In this document: positions 9,163 to 18,673 of the stretch, one piece after another | Layout: each line of letters starts with the position of its first letter | How positions within the stretch are numbered: position 1 is the first letter of the stretch | NCBI GenBank assembly: GCA_951800145.1 | Contig: CATOJE010000012.1 | Coordinates: 1-59,517 of the forward strand | DNA: 59,517 bases | Direction of reading: 5' to 3' | DNA from: an uncultured Lachnospiraceae bacterium | GTDB taxonomy: Bacteria > Bacillota > Clostridia > Lachnospirales > Lachnospiraceae | Program-made: the position numbers and the translations under genes | Notes under the pieces: model-generated | Seen by the model: only the letters and a program-made list of their open reading frames with translations | What the model was told of the DNA's origin: nothing | The model's database searches: none

Positions 9163-9201
9163 AGCGGCGCTGGCGGGATTTGCCATGCGCCGCTTGTTTT
9201 G
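9163..9201 (+). terminator. Intra-operon terminator/attenuator
   Basis: Stem agcggcgc (9163-9170) with gcgccgct (9187-9194), extended by TGGC/GCCA inside, followed by TTGTTTT. It lies between the binding-protein and permease genes. Partial read-through is the usual way such operons keep binding protein in excess. Confidence 0.8.
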
Positions 9202-9249
9202 CGTAAGGCGAATGAAAATGAATGATTTAAGAAAGGTGGTGATTAACCA

Positions 9250-10206
9250 GTGATCAAAATTGTTTTAAGGAGATTCCTTCAGATGATTCCGACCTTGCTG
9301 GTAGTTGTATCTTTAACCTTTTTCCTGACCAGAATGCTGCCTGGCGATCCGGCCCTTGCCATACTGGGGCCGGAAGCAGAGGCGGATGAGATCCAGCTTT
9401 TGCGCCAGGAGATGGGGCTGGATAAAAGCCTGCCAGAGCAGTACGTTTGCTACATAGCGGATGTATGCAGGGGGAATTTTGGAGAGTCCTATAGCTATCA
9501 TCAGTCGGTGCTGTCCCTGATTATCAGCCGGATCCCCAACACCCTAATGCTTACTTTAACTGCGCTGATTTTTTCTCTGGTGCTGGGGGTAGGGGCAGGT
9601 GTGCTGGCGGCGACCAGGCAGAATACGGTCATTGATTATTGTATTAGCGTCGTCGCCCTGCTGGGTGTGTCCATGCCAGTGTTCTGGCTGGCATTGATGC
9701 TGATCCTTCAGTTTTCCGTAAAGATGAACCTGCTTCCGGTGATGGGCATGGGAAGTATGGAAAAGGGGATCGGGGATGTGATTTCCCATATGCTGCTGCC
9801 AGGCCTTGTCCTAGCAGTGATTCCTATGGGAACCTTTGCCAGAACGACCCGCTCCAGTATGATCGACGTGCTGGGGAGTGATTCCATCCGCTGTCTGCGT
9901 GCCAGGGGAATCCGTGAATCCAAGGTAATCTGGATTCATGGGCTGAAAAACGCCCTTCCGCCCATTGTTACTGTGTTCGGATTGCAGCTGGCGGGCACCT
10001 TTGCAGGAGCCATTGTAACCGAAGGGATCTTTTCCTGGCCAGGCATGGGGACAGTCATTAATACGGCCATCAATAACCGGGATTACTCCCTGATTCAGGG
10101 AGCGGTACTGTTTATTGCGATTTCCTTTGTATTCTGCAATATGCTGGTGGATATCTTTTATATGCTTCTGAATCCGAAGGTGGATTTTGAAAATGGAGGG
10201 CATTAA
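9250..10206 (+). CDS. Peptide ABC transporter permease (DppB/OppB type)
   Basis: A 318-residue inner-membrane permease with about six transmembrane segments. The N-terminus (RRFLQMIPTLLVVVSLTFFL, then RMLPGDPALAILG) and the C-terminal binding-protein-dependent transport domain (RTTRSSMIDVLGSDSIRCLRARGI, the EAA loop that contacts the ATPase) are typical of DppB/OppB. The start is GTG, with aaaggtggtgat upstream. The membrane dimer partner is the next gene. Confidence 0.92.
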   Translation: MIKIVLRRFLQMIPTLLVVVSLTFFLTRMLPGDPALAILGPEAEADEIQLLRQEMGLDKSLPEQYVCYIADVCRGNFGESYSYHQSVLSLIISRIPNTLMLTLTALIFSLVLGVGAGVLAATRQNTVIDYCISVVALLGVSMPVFWLALMLILQFSVKMNLLPVMGMGSMEKGIGDVISHMLLPGLVLAVIPMGTFARTTRSSMIDVLGSDSIRCLRARGIRESKVIWIHGLKNALPPIVTVFGLQLAGTFAGAIVTEGIFSWPGMGTVINTAINNRDYSLIQGAVLFIAISFVFCNMLVDIFYMLLNPKVDFENGGH

Positions 10207-10207
10207 T

Positions 10208-11122
10208 ATGGGAGATAAGAAAAGCAGGCCTTCCGGTGATGCACTGGGGCGAGAGGCCAATATAGAGATGCTGAAACGGGAGCGGAGAGCAAATAATGCC
10301 TGGCATAAGCTGAAGCGGAATAAAATTGCCATGGCCGGGCTGTTTGTCATAGTATTCATGGTGCTCGTGGCAATATTTGCCCCGCTACTCGCCCCTTATC
10401 CGCCTAACAAAGTAAATCCCGGGCAGGCCTACCTTCCCTTCGGCTCGCCAGGCCATATTTTCGGCACCGATGATTTGGGAAGGGATCTGTTATCCAGAAT
10501 TATTTACGGCGGGCGGATCTCTCTGATCGTGGCAGTGGGCGCTACCTTTGTAGGCGCCACGTTAGGTATCCTGCTTGGGCTGACGGCGGGGTATTTCGGC
10601 GGGTGGCTGGATTCTTTGATTATGAGAATTATGGACGGGATGTTTTCCTTTCCATTTATCCTGATGGCCATGATTCTGATCACGGTAATCGGCAATGGTG
10701 TCTTGAATGTAACCTTTGCCATCGGAATCGCGAATGTGCCCAGCTTTGCACGGGTGGTACGGGGCCAGGTGCATATAGTGAAGCGGGAGGAGTATTGCAA
10801 TGCAGGGAAGGTCATCGGTGTTTCCAACACAAGACAGCTGTTTTGCCATATTCTTCCGAATACCATGTCTCAGATCATCGTATATGCAACCCTTCGGGTG
10901 GCAGATGCCATTATATCGGAAGCGTTTTTAAGCTTTCTGGGTCTGGGGATCGCACTGCCTACAGCCTCCTGGGGAAGTATTTTGAAGACAGGGAGGGAAT
11001 GTCTGACCACAGCGCCTCATGTGGCTACCATCGGCGGCGTATTTATCCTGGTTACGGTTCTGGGTTTTAACCTGCTTGGCGATGGGATCCGCGATATTAT
11101 GGATCCGAAAATGAAGCAGTAG
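10208..11122 (+). CDS. Peptide ABC transporter permease (DppC/OppC type)
   Basis: A 304-residue permease. It has the N-terminal OppC helix (HKLKRNKIAMAGLFVIVFMV), the motif FGTDDLGRDLLSRIIYGGRISL, and an EAA loop (YCNAGKVIGVSNTRQLFCHI). I place the start at 10208 because GGAGGG lies 7 bases before it; in-frame TTG (10187) and ATG (10193) codons upstream overlap the dppB-type gene but lack a ribosome site. It forms the heterodimeric channel with the preceding permease. Confidence 0.92.
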   Translation: MGDKKSRPSGDALGREANIEMLKRERRANNAWHKLKRNKIAMAGLFVIVFMVLVAIFAPLLAPYPPNKVNPGQAYLPFGSPGHIFGTDDLGRDLLSRIIYGGRISLIVAVGATFVGATLGILLGLTAGYFGGWLDSLIMRIMDGMFSFPFILMAMILITVIGNGVLNVTFAIGIANVPSFARVVRGQVHIVKREEYCNAGKVIGVSNTRQLFCHILPNTMSQIIVYATLRVADAIISEAFLSFLGLGIALPTASWGSILKTGRECLTTAPHVATIGGVFILVTVLGFNLLGDGIRDIMDPKMKQ

Positions 11123-11137
11123 GAGGTGGATGCGGAT

Positions 11138-12148
11138 ATGAGTGAAGTATTATTAAAGGTGGAAAACCTGAAAACCTATTTTTACCAGGCAAGCGGAGTT
11201 TCCAAGGCGGTGGACGGGGTAAGCTTTTCCCTGAACCAGGGTGAGACTATGGGGATTGTAGGGGAATCCGGATCTGGAAAAAGTGTTACATCCTCCTCGA
11301 TTATGAGGCTGCTTCCGGCGAAAACCGGAAGGATTGTTGACGGGACAATTCTTTTTGGGGATACGGATATCCGTTCTCTGAGTCAGCGGGAAATCCTTAG
11401 CTTCCGGGGAAATGATTTTGCTATGATTTTCCAGAATCCTATGACATCCTTAGATCCGGTGTTTAAAGTGGGCAGGCAGATGACAGAAATGATCCTGGCC
11501 CACAGAAAGATTTCTAAAAGGGAAGCCTGGGAAATTGCTGTGGACGCCCTGGCTCAGGTGGGGATTCCAGAGCCGGAGAAGCGGATGAATTCGTATCCCC
11601 ATGAATTGTCTGGAGGAATGTGCCAGCGGGTTATCATAGCCATGGCGGTCTGCAGCAATCCGAAGCTGATCATTGCAGATGAGCCCACCACAGCTCTGGA
11701 TGTGACGGTACAGGCTCAGGTGCTGGAGCTTTTGCGGGAATTGCAGAGGAAAAATGGCACTTCGATTCTCCTGATCACCCATAATCTGGGGGTGGTATGG
11801 GAGATGTGCGATACAGTTATGGTGATGTATGCAGGAAAGACAGTGGAGTATGCCACCTGCAAGGAGCTGTATGCCAATCCTCTCCACCCCTATACCTGGG
11901 GGCTTTTGGATTCTATGCCAAAGCTAAGCAGCGATTCTAAAAAGGAGCTGGCGGCCATCCCGGGTGTTCCGCCGGATCTCAGGCTTACCGGGACCTGCTG
12001 CAATTTTTATAACCGATGTCCCTATTGTACGGATCTGTGCAGGGAAGCCATTCCTCCCTTGACAGAGCTGACGCCAGGACATTTTGTGGCCTGCCACAGA
12101 CAATCCGAAACACAAACACTGGAACGGGGAGGTAGTCTGGATGGATGA
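11138..12148 (+). CDS. Peptide ABC transporter ATP-binding protein (DppD/OppD type)
   Basis: A 336-residue ATPase with Walker A GESGSGKSVT, signature LSGGM, and Walker B LIIADEPTTALD. The C-terminal oligopeptide-transporter extension has the cysteine set (GTCCNFYNRCPYCTDLC) that binds a metal cluster in OppD/DppD relatives. AGGAGG lies 11 bases upstream of the chosen ATG; a GTG at 11126 is in frame but overlaps that ribosome site. It pairs with the next ATPase to power import. Confidence 0.92.
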   Translation: MSEVLLKVENLKTYFYQASGVSKAVDGVSFSLNQGETMGIVGESGSGKSVTSSSIMRLLPAKTGRIVDGTILFGDTDIRSLSQREILSFRGNDFAMIFQNPMTSLDPVFKVGRQMTEMILAHRKISKREAWEIAVDALAQVGIPEPEKRMNSYPHELSGGMCQRVIIAMAVCSNPKLIIADEPTTALDVTVQAQVLELLRELQRKNGTSILLITHNLGVVWEMCDTVMVMYAGKTVEYATCKELYANPLHPYTWGLLDSMPKLSSDSKKELAAIPGVPPDLRLTGTCCNFYNRCPYCTDLCREAIPPLTELTPGHFVACHRQSETQTLERGGSLDG

Positions 12149-13118
12149 GAGACGAGTGGTCCTGCAGGTTCAGGGCGTGTCAAAGGATTTTGAGATTAAA
12201 AGTAAAGAGGTCTTTGGAAAGAAACAGACCCTCCATGCTCTTACAGATGTGAATTTACATATATATCAGGGAGAAACCCTGGGTATTATCGGGGAATCAG
12301 GGTGTGGAAAATCTACCCTTGGACGATGTATGGTACGGCTTCATAAGCCTACCCGGGGAAGGATTCTATGTGATGGGGAAGATATTTTTGCTCTTAAGGG
12401 AGAAAAACAGCAGAAGCTATGCCGGGATATCCAGATGATTTTCCAGGATCCCTATTCCTCCCTGGACCCCAGACGAACTGCTGCCTATTCGGTTGCAGAG
12501 CCTTTAAGGGTCCATGGGATTTTGAAAAATCAGGATGCAATCGATGAACGGGTTTTAGAACTGATGCAGGAGGTGGGGCTGGATCTCCAGCATCTTTCCC
12601 GCTATCCCCACGAATTTTCCGGCGGCCAGCGCCAGCGGATCAACATTGCCCGGGCTATTGCACTGAATCCCAAGGTGATTGTCTGTGACGAGCCGGTTTC
12701 CGCGCTGGACGTGTCCATCCAGGCCCAGGTCATTAATCTGTTTAGACGGATGCAGAGGGAGCATGGTCTGACCTATGTGTTTATTTCCCATGACCTGGGA
12801 ATTATTAAATATATTAGTGACCGAATCGCCATTATGTATCTGGGGAGGGTAGTGGAATTATGCTCTGCAGAGGCGATTTACAGGAGCCCCCTTCACCCCT
12901 ATACCAAGGCCCTGCTTTCAGCGATTCCTCCGGAAAGCCCATTTGATAAAAAGGAGCGGATCATTCTGGCAGGGGATATTCCCAGCCCAATCGGGGAGCA
13001 GATCGGATGTCCCCTGGCAGGCAGATGTCCCTCCTGTATGGAGCGATGCAAAAAAGAAGCGCCAGGGTTAAAGGATTATAAAAAAGGACATCAGGTGGCC
13101 TGCTTTTTATATGATTAA
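12141..13118 (+). CDS. Peptide ABC transporter ATP-binding protein (DppF/OppF type)
   Basis: A 325-residue ATPase with Walker A GESGCGKST, signature FSGGQRQRINIARAI, Walker B VIVCDEPVSALD, and a C-terminal cysteine cluster (GCPLAGRCPSCMERCKKE). I chose 12141 (ATGGATGA overlap with the stop of the previous gene, GGGGAGG upstream) over a longer in-frame extension to 12084 that lies wholly inside the previous gene. It completes the transporter. Confidence 0.92.
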   Translation: MDERRVVLQVQGVSKDFEIKSKEVFGKKQTLHALTDVNLHIYQGETLGIIGESGCGKSTLGRCMVRLHKPTRGRILCDGEDIFALKGEKQQKLCRDIQMIFQDPYSSLDPRRTAAYSVAEPLRVHGILKNQDAIDERVLELMQEVGLDLQHLSRYPHEFSGGQRQRINIARAIALNPKVIVCDEPVSALDVSIQAQVINLFRRMQREHGLTYVFISHDLGIIKYISDRIAIMYLGRVVELCSAEAIYRSPLHPYTKALLSAIPPESPFDKKERIILAGDIPSPIGEQIGCPLAGRCPSCMERCKKEAPGLKDYKKGHQVACFLYD

Positions 13119-13186
13119 AGGGAAAGGCTCTGAGAAGTTAAACTTGCAGGAAAAATATAGGCGGCGGCCAGCCGCGGAGGTGAATT

Positions 13187-14413
13187 ATGAATATAATGGA
13201 CCGGTTTTTATCGTATGTGGCAGTTGACACTACATCAGACGGAACAAGCAGCACCTGTCCCAGCACGCCCGGGCAGATGACCCTGGCACATTTGCTGGAA
13301 AAGGAGCTGATCCAGCTTGGGGTCAGCGACGTAGAGGTGGATGAGAATGGATATGTATACGGCTCGATACCGGCAACCACAAAGAAGAAAGTGCCTGCCC
13401 TGGGCTTTATCGCCCATATGGATACTGTGATCGACTGTCCTGGGACAGGGATTTCGCCTCGATTCATAGAGAATTATGATGGACAGGATATTATGCTTAA
13501 CCAGGAGCAGGGGATTGTGATGCGGGTCAGCGAATTTCCGGCGCTGAAGGATTATGTGGGCCAGACCTTAATCACCACAGACGGAACCACTCTTTTAGGG
13601 GCAGATGATAAGGCAGGAATTGCGGAAATCATTACGATGGCGGAATATTTCATCCATCATCCGGAAATCCCCCACGGAGAAATCAAGATTGGATTTACCC
13701 CCGACGAGGAGATCGGCCGGGGCGCCCACCGGTTCCAGGTGAAGCGGTTCGGGGCTGATGTGGCTTACACGGTGGACGCAGGAAGGCTGGGCGAGATTGA
13801 ATATGAGAATTTTAACGGGGCAGCTCTGACGGTGACGGTTCATGGCTGCAACATACACCCGGGAGCCGCTAAGCATAAGATGGTTAATTCCATTCTCATC
13901 GGCATGGAATACCAAGGGATGCTTCCCACCTTTGACAATCCTATGTACACGGAAAAGTATGAGGGTTTTTACCATTTAAACGGGATATCCGGTAATGTAG
14001 AGGAGACGGTGCTTCATTATCTGATTCGGGATCATGATAAGGAAAAATTCCAGGAGAAAAAAGCTCTGGCACAGGAGATCGGCCGCTTTCTGAACCGAAA
14101 GTATGGCGATGGCGTGGTGGATGTGGACATTCAGGATTCTTACTACAATATGCTGGAGAAGATTAAGCCCCACCAATATCTGATTGATATTGCCAAGGAG
14201 GCTCTAGAAGAGCTTGGGACAACGCCCGTATGCAAGCCCAGCCGCGGAGGCACAGATGGTGCGACCTTATCCTTTATGGGCCTGCCATGTCCCAATCTGT
14301 GTGCCGGAGGCAATAATATTCATGGAAGATATGAGTTTACGTCCGTGCAGCAGATAGAGACCATTGCCCAGCTGCTGATTCGAATTGTAAAAAAATTTGA
14401 AGAACAAGGTTAA
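13187..14413 (+). CDS. pepT: Peptidase T (tripeptide aminopeptidase)
   Basis: A 408-residue M20B metallopeptidase that removes the N-terminal residue of tripeptides in the cytosol. Two-zinc site motifs are visible: HMDT, LGADDKAG, TPDEEIG, and RGGTDGA near the C-terminus. The lid domain lies between. GGAGG is 6 bases before the ATG, right after a small GC-rich hairpin (13161-13175). It lies downstream of the transporter genes in the same direction, which fits degradation of imported peptides. Confidence 0.93.
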   Translation: MNIMDRFLSYVAVDTTSDGTSSTCPSTPGQMTLAHLLEKELIQLGVSDVEVDENGYVYGSIPATTKKKVPALGFIAHMDTVIDCPGTGISPRFIENYDGQDIMLNQEQGIVMRVSEFPALKDYVGQTLITTDGTTLLGADDKAGIAEIITMAEYFIHHPEIPHGEIKIGFTPDEEIGRGAHRFQVKRFGADVAYTVDAGRLGEIEYENFNGAALTVTVHGCNIHPGAAKHKMVNSILIGMEYQGMLPTFDNPMYTEKYEGFYHLNGISGNVEETVLHYLIRDHDKEKFQEKKALAQEIGRFLNRKYGDGVVDVDIQDSYYNMLEKIKPHQYLIDIAKEALEELGTTPVCKPSRGGTDGATLSFMGLPCPNLCAGGNNIHGRYEFTSVQQIETIAQLLIRIVKKFEEQG

Positions 14414-14424
14414 GAGGTGTAAAA

Positions 14425-15729
14425 TTGAACGGTTATCAGGAAGCAATCGAAGCGTATTTGGATAAGCATCTGGAGGAATTCTCTGAATGCGCCAGGAAAA
14501 TTCATGAATTTGCTGAGCCAAGCTCAGAAGAGTATCAGTCAGCGGCCCTGCTGTGCGATCTGCTGGAGGAAAAGGGCTTTACTGTGGAGCGGGGCTTAAA
14601 GGGGCAGAAGACAGCGTTCCGGGCTGTCTATGGGAATGGCCCGTTTCGGATTGGGTATATGTGCGAATATGATTCTCTGGCAACCCTTCACCAGGAGGAT
14701 GTACCGTACCCATGTGGAAATGGCGGCTTTGGCCATGGCTGCGGCCATAACCTTCTGGGAGCAGGGAGTGCTGCCGCCGGGCTGGCTGTCAAGGAGCTGA
14801 TTGAAAAATATCAGCTCCCAGCCACTGTGGTGGTTTACGGCACCCCGGCAGAGGAAACACTAGAAGGAAAGACCGTTATGGTGGAGAACGGCTATTTCCG
14901 GGATGTAGATGTATGTCTGGCCTGGCATCCCCTGGATCACAATGACTGCGGCGAGGTGAAATTTAAAGCCTGCGCTGCCATGACCATGACCTTTCATGGG
15001 GTAAAGGCTCATGCCTGCAACTGTCCGGAAAACGGGAGAAGCGCCTTAGATGCAGCGGAGCTGACGAATGTGGGCTGCAATTATTTAAGGGAGCATATTG
15101 ACAGAGACAGCTATCTTCACTATAGTTATATAAACGGAGGGGATAGGCCTAACATTGTACCGGACTATGCCAAGCTTTGGTATATGGTGAGAGCTTATAC
15201 CTTTGATCAGATGCGGGCGCTGGTGGAGCGGATCAAGCGGGTGGCCCAGGGCGCCTGCATGATGACAGACACTACCGTGGAATTTGCCCTGATTGGAGAG
15301 AATCATGACAGTAAGCTGAATTTCCATTTGGCGTCTCTGGCATATGATTGTATGAAGCAGATAGGGCCACCCTCCTTTACGGAAGAGGAAAAGGAATATG
15401 CCAGGACCATAGCCAAAGCAGTGGGGATTTCCGGTGTGGAGGGAGAGCTGGATGAGGGGCTGGTAGTGCCGGACGGAACCATAAAGAAAGATAATGGTTC
15501 CAGCGACGTGGCGGATGTAAGCCAAATCGTGCCGGTGGTTAACATCAATACTGCCTGTTATGGACGGCGCACTCCGAATCACAGCTGGGCAGTTACGGTT
15601 CAGGCAGATAAGCCGGCGGCCTATAAAGGGATGAACTTTGCAGCCAAGGTTCTGGCCCTTATGGGCGCCAGGCTTGCTACAGAGCCGGAGTTGTACAGGC
15701 AGGTAAAGGAAGAATTTGATAAAGCATAA
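14425..15729 (+). CDS. M20 family amidohydrolase (AbgB/ACY1L2-like)
   Basis: A 434-residue M20D-type hydrolase. Motifs include GYMCEYDSL, GHGCGHNLLG, GTPAEETLEGK, and HNDCGEVKFKACAAMT. Relatives split N-acyl or p-aminobenzoyl-glutamate amides, dipeptides or acylated amino acids. The start appears to be TTG at 14425, with AGAGGTG just upstream and no ATG nearby. It lies 11 bases after pepT, so it is in the same operon and probably handles dipeptides or blocked products. Real substrate unknown. Confidence 0.85.
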   Translation: MNGYQEAIEAYLDKHLEEFSECARKIHEFAEPSSEEYQSAALLCDLLEEKGFTVERGLKGQKTAFRAVYGNGPFRIGYMCEYDSLATLHQEDVPYPCGNGGFGHGCGHNLLGAGSAAAGLAVKELIEKYQLPATVVVYGTPAEETLEGKTVMVENGYFRDVDVCLAWHPLDHNDCGEVKFKACAAMTMTFHGVKAHACNCPENGRSALDAAELTNVGCNYLREHIDRDSYLHYSYINGGDRPNIVPDYAKLWYMVRAYTFDQMRALVERIKRVAQGACMMTDTTVEFALIGENHDSKLNFHLASLAYDCMKQIGPPSFTEEEKEYARTIAKAVGISGVEGELDEGLVVPDGTIKKDNGSSDVADVSQIVPVVNINTACYGRRTPNHSWAVTVQADKPAAYKGMNFAAKVLALMGARLATEPELYRQVKEEFDKA

Positions 15730-15749
15730 AGAAAGGGAAGGCAGAACCC

Positions 15750-17072
15750 ATGACGGATCCGACGAGGCACAGACAGCTGGAGGAGCTGAATCAGGTAGAG
15801 CTCTGTGTGAAGGTGCTGGCTATGTCCAGGAATGAACTATATATGAATATGCGTTTTCTGGATATCCCTTTAAGCAGCCTGGGCTTTGAGGCAGATTGGG
15901 AACAGGGCGGGATTGCCACCGATGGATTTCTGATTTATTATCAGCCGGATGCTTTGCTGAACCGGTATCGTCAGGGACGTCAGGAGGTAAACCGCGGATA
16001 TCTTCATATGGTGCTCCATTGCCTGTTCGGCCATCTGGATGCTTGCCGGGGAAGGGAGAAACGGTTGTGGAACCTGTCCTGTGATATCGCCATGGAATCG
16101 ATTATCGATGGGCTGTATCAGAGCTGTGTCCGCAGGCCGCCCTCCATGTTCCGCAGGGAAACCTACCTTCGCCTTGAAAATTCCGGATTAACGGTAATGA
16201 ATGGGGAGGGCATATATCAGAAGCTTTTGGAAATGCATCTGGGCCAGAAGCAGCTGGAGCGGCTGGAGGCGGAATTTTTTGTGGACAGCCACAGGCTTTG
16301 GGAGAAGGAGCGGCCAAGAAGCCAGATGCTTCGCCGTCAGAAGCTCTGGAAGGAAAACCGGGAACGGCTGCAGACTGAGATGGAAACCATGGGGGCAAAG
16401 GACGAATCCCAGGATGGGAAAAGCCTCTTAGAGCAGGTTCAGGTGGAAAACAGAGAGCGATATGATTACCGGGCATTTTTAAAGAAGTTTGCCGTGCTGA
16501 AGGAGGAAATGTCGGTGGATCCGGATTCCTTTGACCCTATATTTTATACCTATGGGCTGGAAATGTATGGGAACATGCCCTTGGTGGAGCCGCTGGAGAC
16601 CAGGGAGGCTTACCGGGTGGAGGACTTTGTGATCGTCATTGATACCTCCATGTCCTGCTCCGGAGAATTGGTGAAACGTTTTCTGGAGGAAACCTACAGT
16701 GTGCTTTCCTCCTCAGAAAGCTACTTCCGGCAGGTAAATATCCATATTATTCAATGCGACGAGCGGGTGCAGTCCGATGTGGCCATCACCAGCCAGAAGG
16801 AAATGAAGGACTATATGGAGCATTTTGCGATCCAGGGGAAGGGGGGCACAGATTTCCGGCCGGCGTTCGAGTATGTGAGAGAGCTGCAGGCGAAGGGAAG
16901 CTTCCACCATCTGCGGGGACTGATTTACTTTACAGACGGAAAGGGAATCTATCCGGTGCAGAAGCCCGGGTTTGACACGGCCTTTGTATTTGTGGAGGAC
17001 CATTATGAGGATATCTCTGTGCCGGGCTGGGCGATCAAGCTGATTCTGATGAAGGAGGAATTGGGCCGATGA
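15750..17072 (+). CDS. VWA-like domain protein (DUF2201 type putative metallopeptidase)
   Basis: A 440-residue cytosolic protein. The N-terminal part matches the putative-metallopeptidase DUF2201 type, with H86xxxH90 followed by His95. The C-terminal part is a von Willebrand A domain with an intact MIDAS metal site: DTSMS (Asp 298), GGTDF (Thr 367), and TDG (Asp 396). The next gene is a MoxR-type AAA+ ATPase that overlaps it by 4 bases (ATGA). MoxR/VWA pairs act as chaperone or metal-insertion modules on a client protein; here the client is not obvious. It follows the peptide operon by 20 bases but need not share its function. Confidence 0.85.
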   Translation: MTDPTRHRQLEELNQVELCVKVLAMSRNELYMNMRFLDIPLSSLGFEADWEQGGIATDGFLIYYQPDALLNRYRQGRQEVNRGYLHMVLHCLFGHLDACRGREKRLWNLSCDIAMESIIDGLYQSCVRRPPSMFRRETYLRLENSGLTVMNGEGIYQKLLEMHLGQKQLERLEAEFFVDSHRLWEKERPRSQMLRRQKLWKENRERLQTEMETMGAKDESQDGKSLLEQVQVENRERYDYRAFLKKFAVLKEEMSVDPDSFDPIFYTYGLEMYGNMPLVEPLETREAYRVEDFVIVIDTSMSCSGELVKRFLEETYSVLSSSESYFRQVNIHIIQCDERVQSDVAITSQKEMKDYMEHFAIQGKGGTDFRPAFEYVRELQAKGSFHHLRGLIYFTDGKGIYPVQKPGFDTAFVFVEDHYEDISVPGWAIKLILMKEELGR

Positions 17073-18586
17073 ATATTAAACGGGCAAAGGAAGAAATTAA
17101 AAACACAGTTGAGGCATATCTGCATAAGGATGAGCTTGGGAGCTGTTATATTCCTATGATACGCCAGAGGCCGATTCTGTTAATCGGCCCGCCAGGGGTG
17201 GGAAAAACTCAGATTATGGAGCAGATTGCCAAGGAATGCAGGATCGGCCTGGTGGCCTATACCATTACCCATCATACAAGACAGAGCGCGGTAGGACTTC
17301 CCTTTATTGAAAAGAAAACGTATGAGGGAAAGGAATATGCCATCACTCAGTATACCATGAGTGAGATCGTGGCGGCTATCTATGAAAAAATCCAGCAAAC
17401 CGGCTTGAAGGAAGGGATTTTATTCATTGATGAGATCAACTGTGTATCGGAGACCCTGGCGCCTACGATGCTGCAGTTTTTGCAGTGTAAGACCTTTGGA
17501 AATCATTTAATTCCAGAAGGGTGGATCATCGTGGCCGCAGGGAATCCGCCGGAATATAATAAGTCCGTCCGGGACTTTGATGTGGTAACGCTGGATCGGG
17601 TTAAAAGGATTCTGGTGGAGCCGGACTATGAGGTGTGGAAGGAGTACGCCTATGGGGCAGGGATTCATCCGGCCATTCTCTCTTACTTAAATGTGAAGAA
17701 GCAATATCTGTGCTATATCGAAACCACAGTGGATGGAAAGCTTTTTGCCACGCCCAGAGGATGGGAGGATCTTTCCCAGCTGCTGGAGGTCTATGAAAAA
17801 CTTGGGAAAAAGGCAGATCGGGAGGTTATTGTTCAGTATCTGCAGCACCCGAAGATTTCTAAGGATTTTGCCAATTACCTGGAGCTATATGAAAAATACC
17901 AGGAGGATTATCAAATCGATGAGATTCTCTCAGGAGTTATAAAAGAAAGTCTCTGCCATAAGCTGGCCAGGGCTCCATTTGATGAAAGGCTGAGTATAGT
18001 CGGCTTGCTTCTGTCCAGGCTTGGGGCCCGGTTTCGTGAGATCCTGGAGGAGGAGGCCTGGATGGAGCGGACCATGCAGGTGCTGAAGCGCTTTTTGAGG
18101 GCAGAGGCTGACCAGAAAATTCCATCCGGCCAGCTGGCCAGCCTGATTCAGGAAACAGCAGATGAGAGAGAGCAGCTTAAAACACAGGAGCTTTTAACGA
18201 AAAGGGAAGACAGGATTTACCATAAAATGCTGGAGCGTCTGGAGGGTTACCGCCGGGAGCTGGCAGCATGGGAGGACGGTCAGACGGAGCCTCATAAGGG
18301 GAAGGATGCCTCATCTGCCGGGGAATTTTTACAGGAGCGGTTTGGAGAGGCCAGTGACCGTTTTGAGGCGGAGTTTGAAGAAACAGCGCAGATGCTGGAG
18401 CACGGATTTGACTTTATGGAGGCAGCCTTTGGGGACAGCCAGGAGATGGTAATCTTTATCACAGAATTAAACCGAAGCCCGTACAGCACCCAGTTTTTAC
18501 AGAGGTATGACTGTCAAAGGTACTATGAATATAATTCACGCCTTTTGTTTGATGAGAGAGAAATGGAAATTTTGGGGAAAAGTTAA
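17069..18586 (+). CDS. MoxR-type AAA+ ATPase
   Basis: A 505-residue AAA+ protein with Walker A GPPGVGKTQ (residues 40-48) and Walker B ILFIDEINC (Asp 121, Glu 122), sensor region VAAGNPPEYNKSVRDFD, and a C-terminal half that is helical and charged and not recognised. Family members remodel client proteins together with a VWA partner, encoded here by the overlapping upstream gene. Longer than common MoxR proteins (about 330 residues) because of the C-terminal extension. Confidence 0.88.
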   Translation: MNIKRAKEEIKNTVEAYLHKDELGSCYIPMIRQRPILLIGPPGVGKTQIMEQIAKECRIGLVAYTITHHTRQSAVGLPFIEKKTYEGKEYAITQYTMSEIVAAIYEKIQQTGLKEGILFIDEINCVSETLAPTMLQFLQCKTFGNHLIPEGWIIVAAGNPPEYNKSVRDFDVVTLDRVKRILVEPDYEVWKEYAYGAGIHPAILSYLNVKKQYLCYIETTVDGKLFATPRGWEDLSQLLEVYEKLGKKADREVIVQYLQHPKISKDFANYLELYEKYQEDYQIDEILSGVIKESLCHKLARAPFDERLSIVGLLLSRLGARFREILEEEAWMERTMQVLKRFLRAEADQKIPSGQLASLIQETADEREQLKTQELLTKREDRIYHKMLERLEGYRRELAAWEDGQTEPHKGKDASSAGEFLQERFGEASDRFEAEFEETAQMLEHGFDFMEAAFGDSQEMVIFITELNRSPYSTQFLQRYDCQRYYEYNSRLLFDEREMEILGKS

Positions 18587-18673
18587 AAATCATCCCAGAA
18601 GCCGCGGCGCATAAAATAAATTGGGATGGAAATACTTCTTAATGGCTCTATAAACCAGGAAAGGAGTGTTCTC

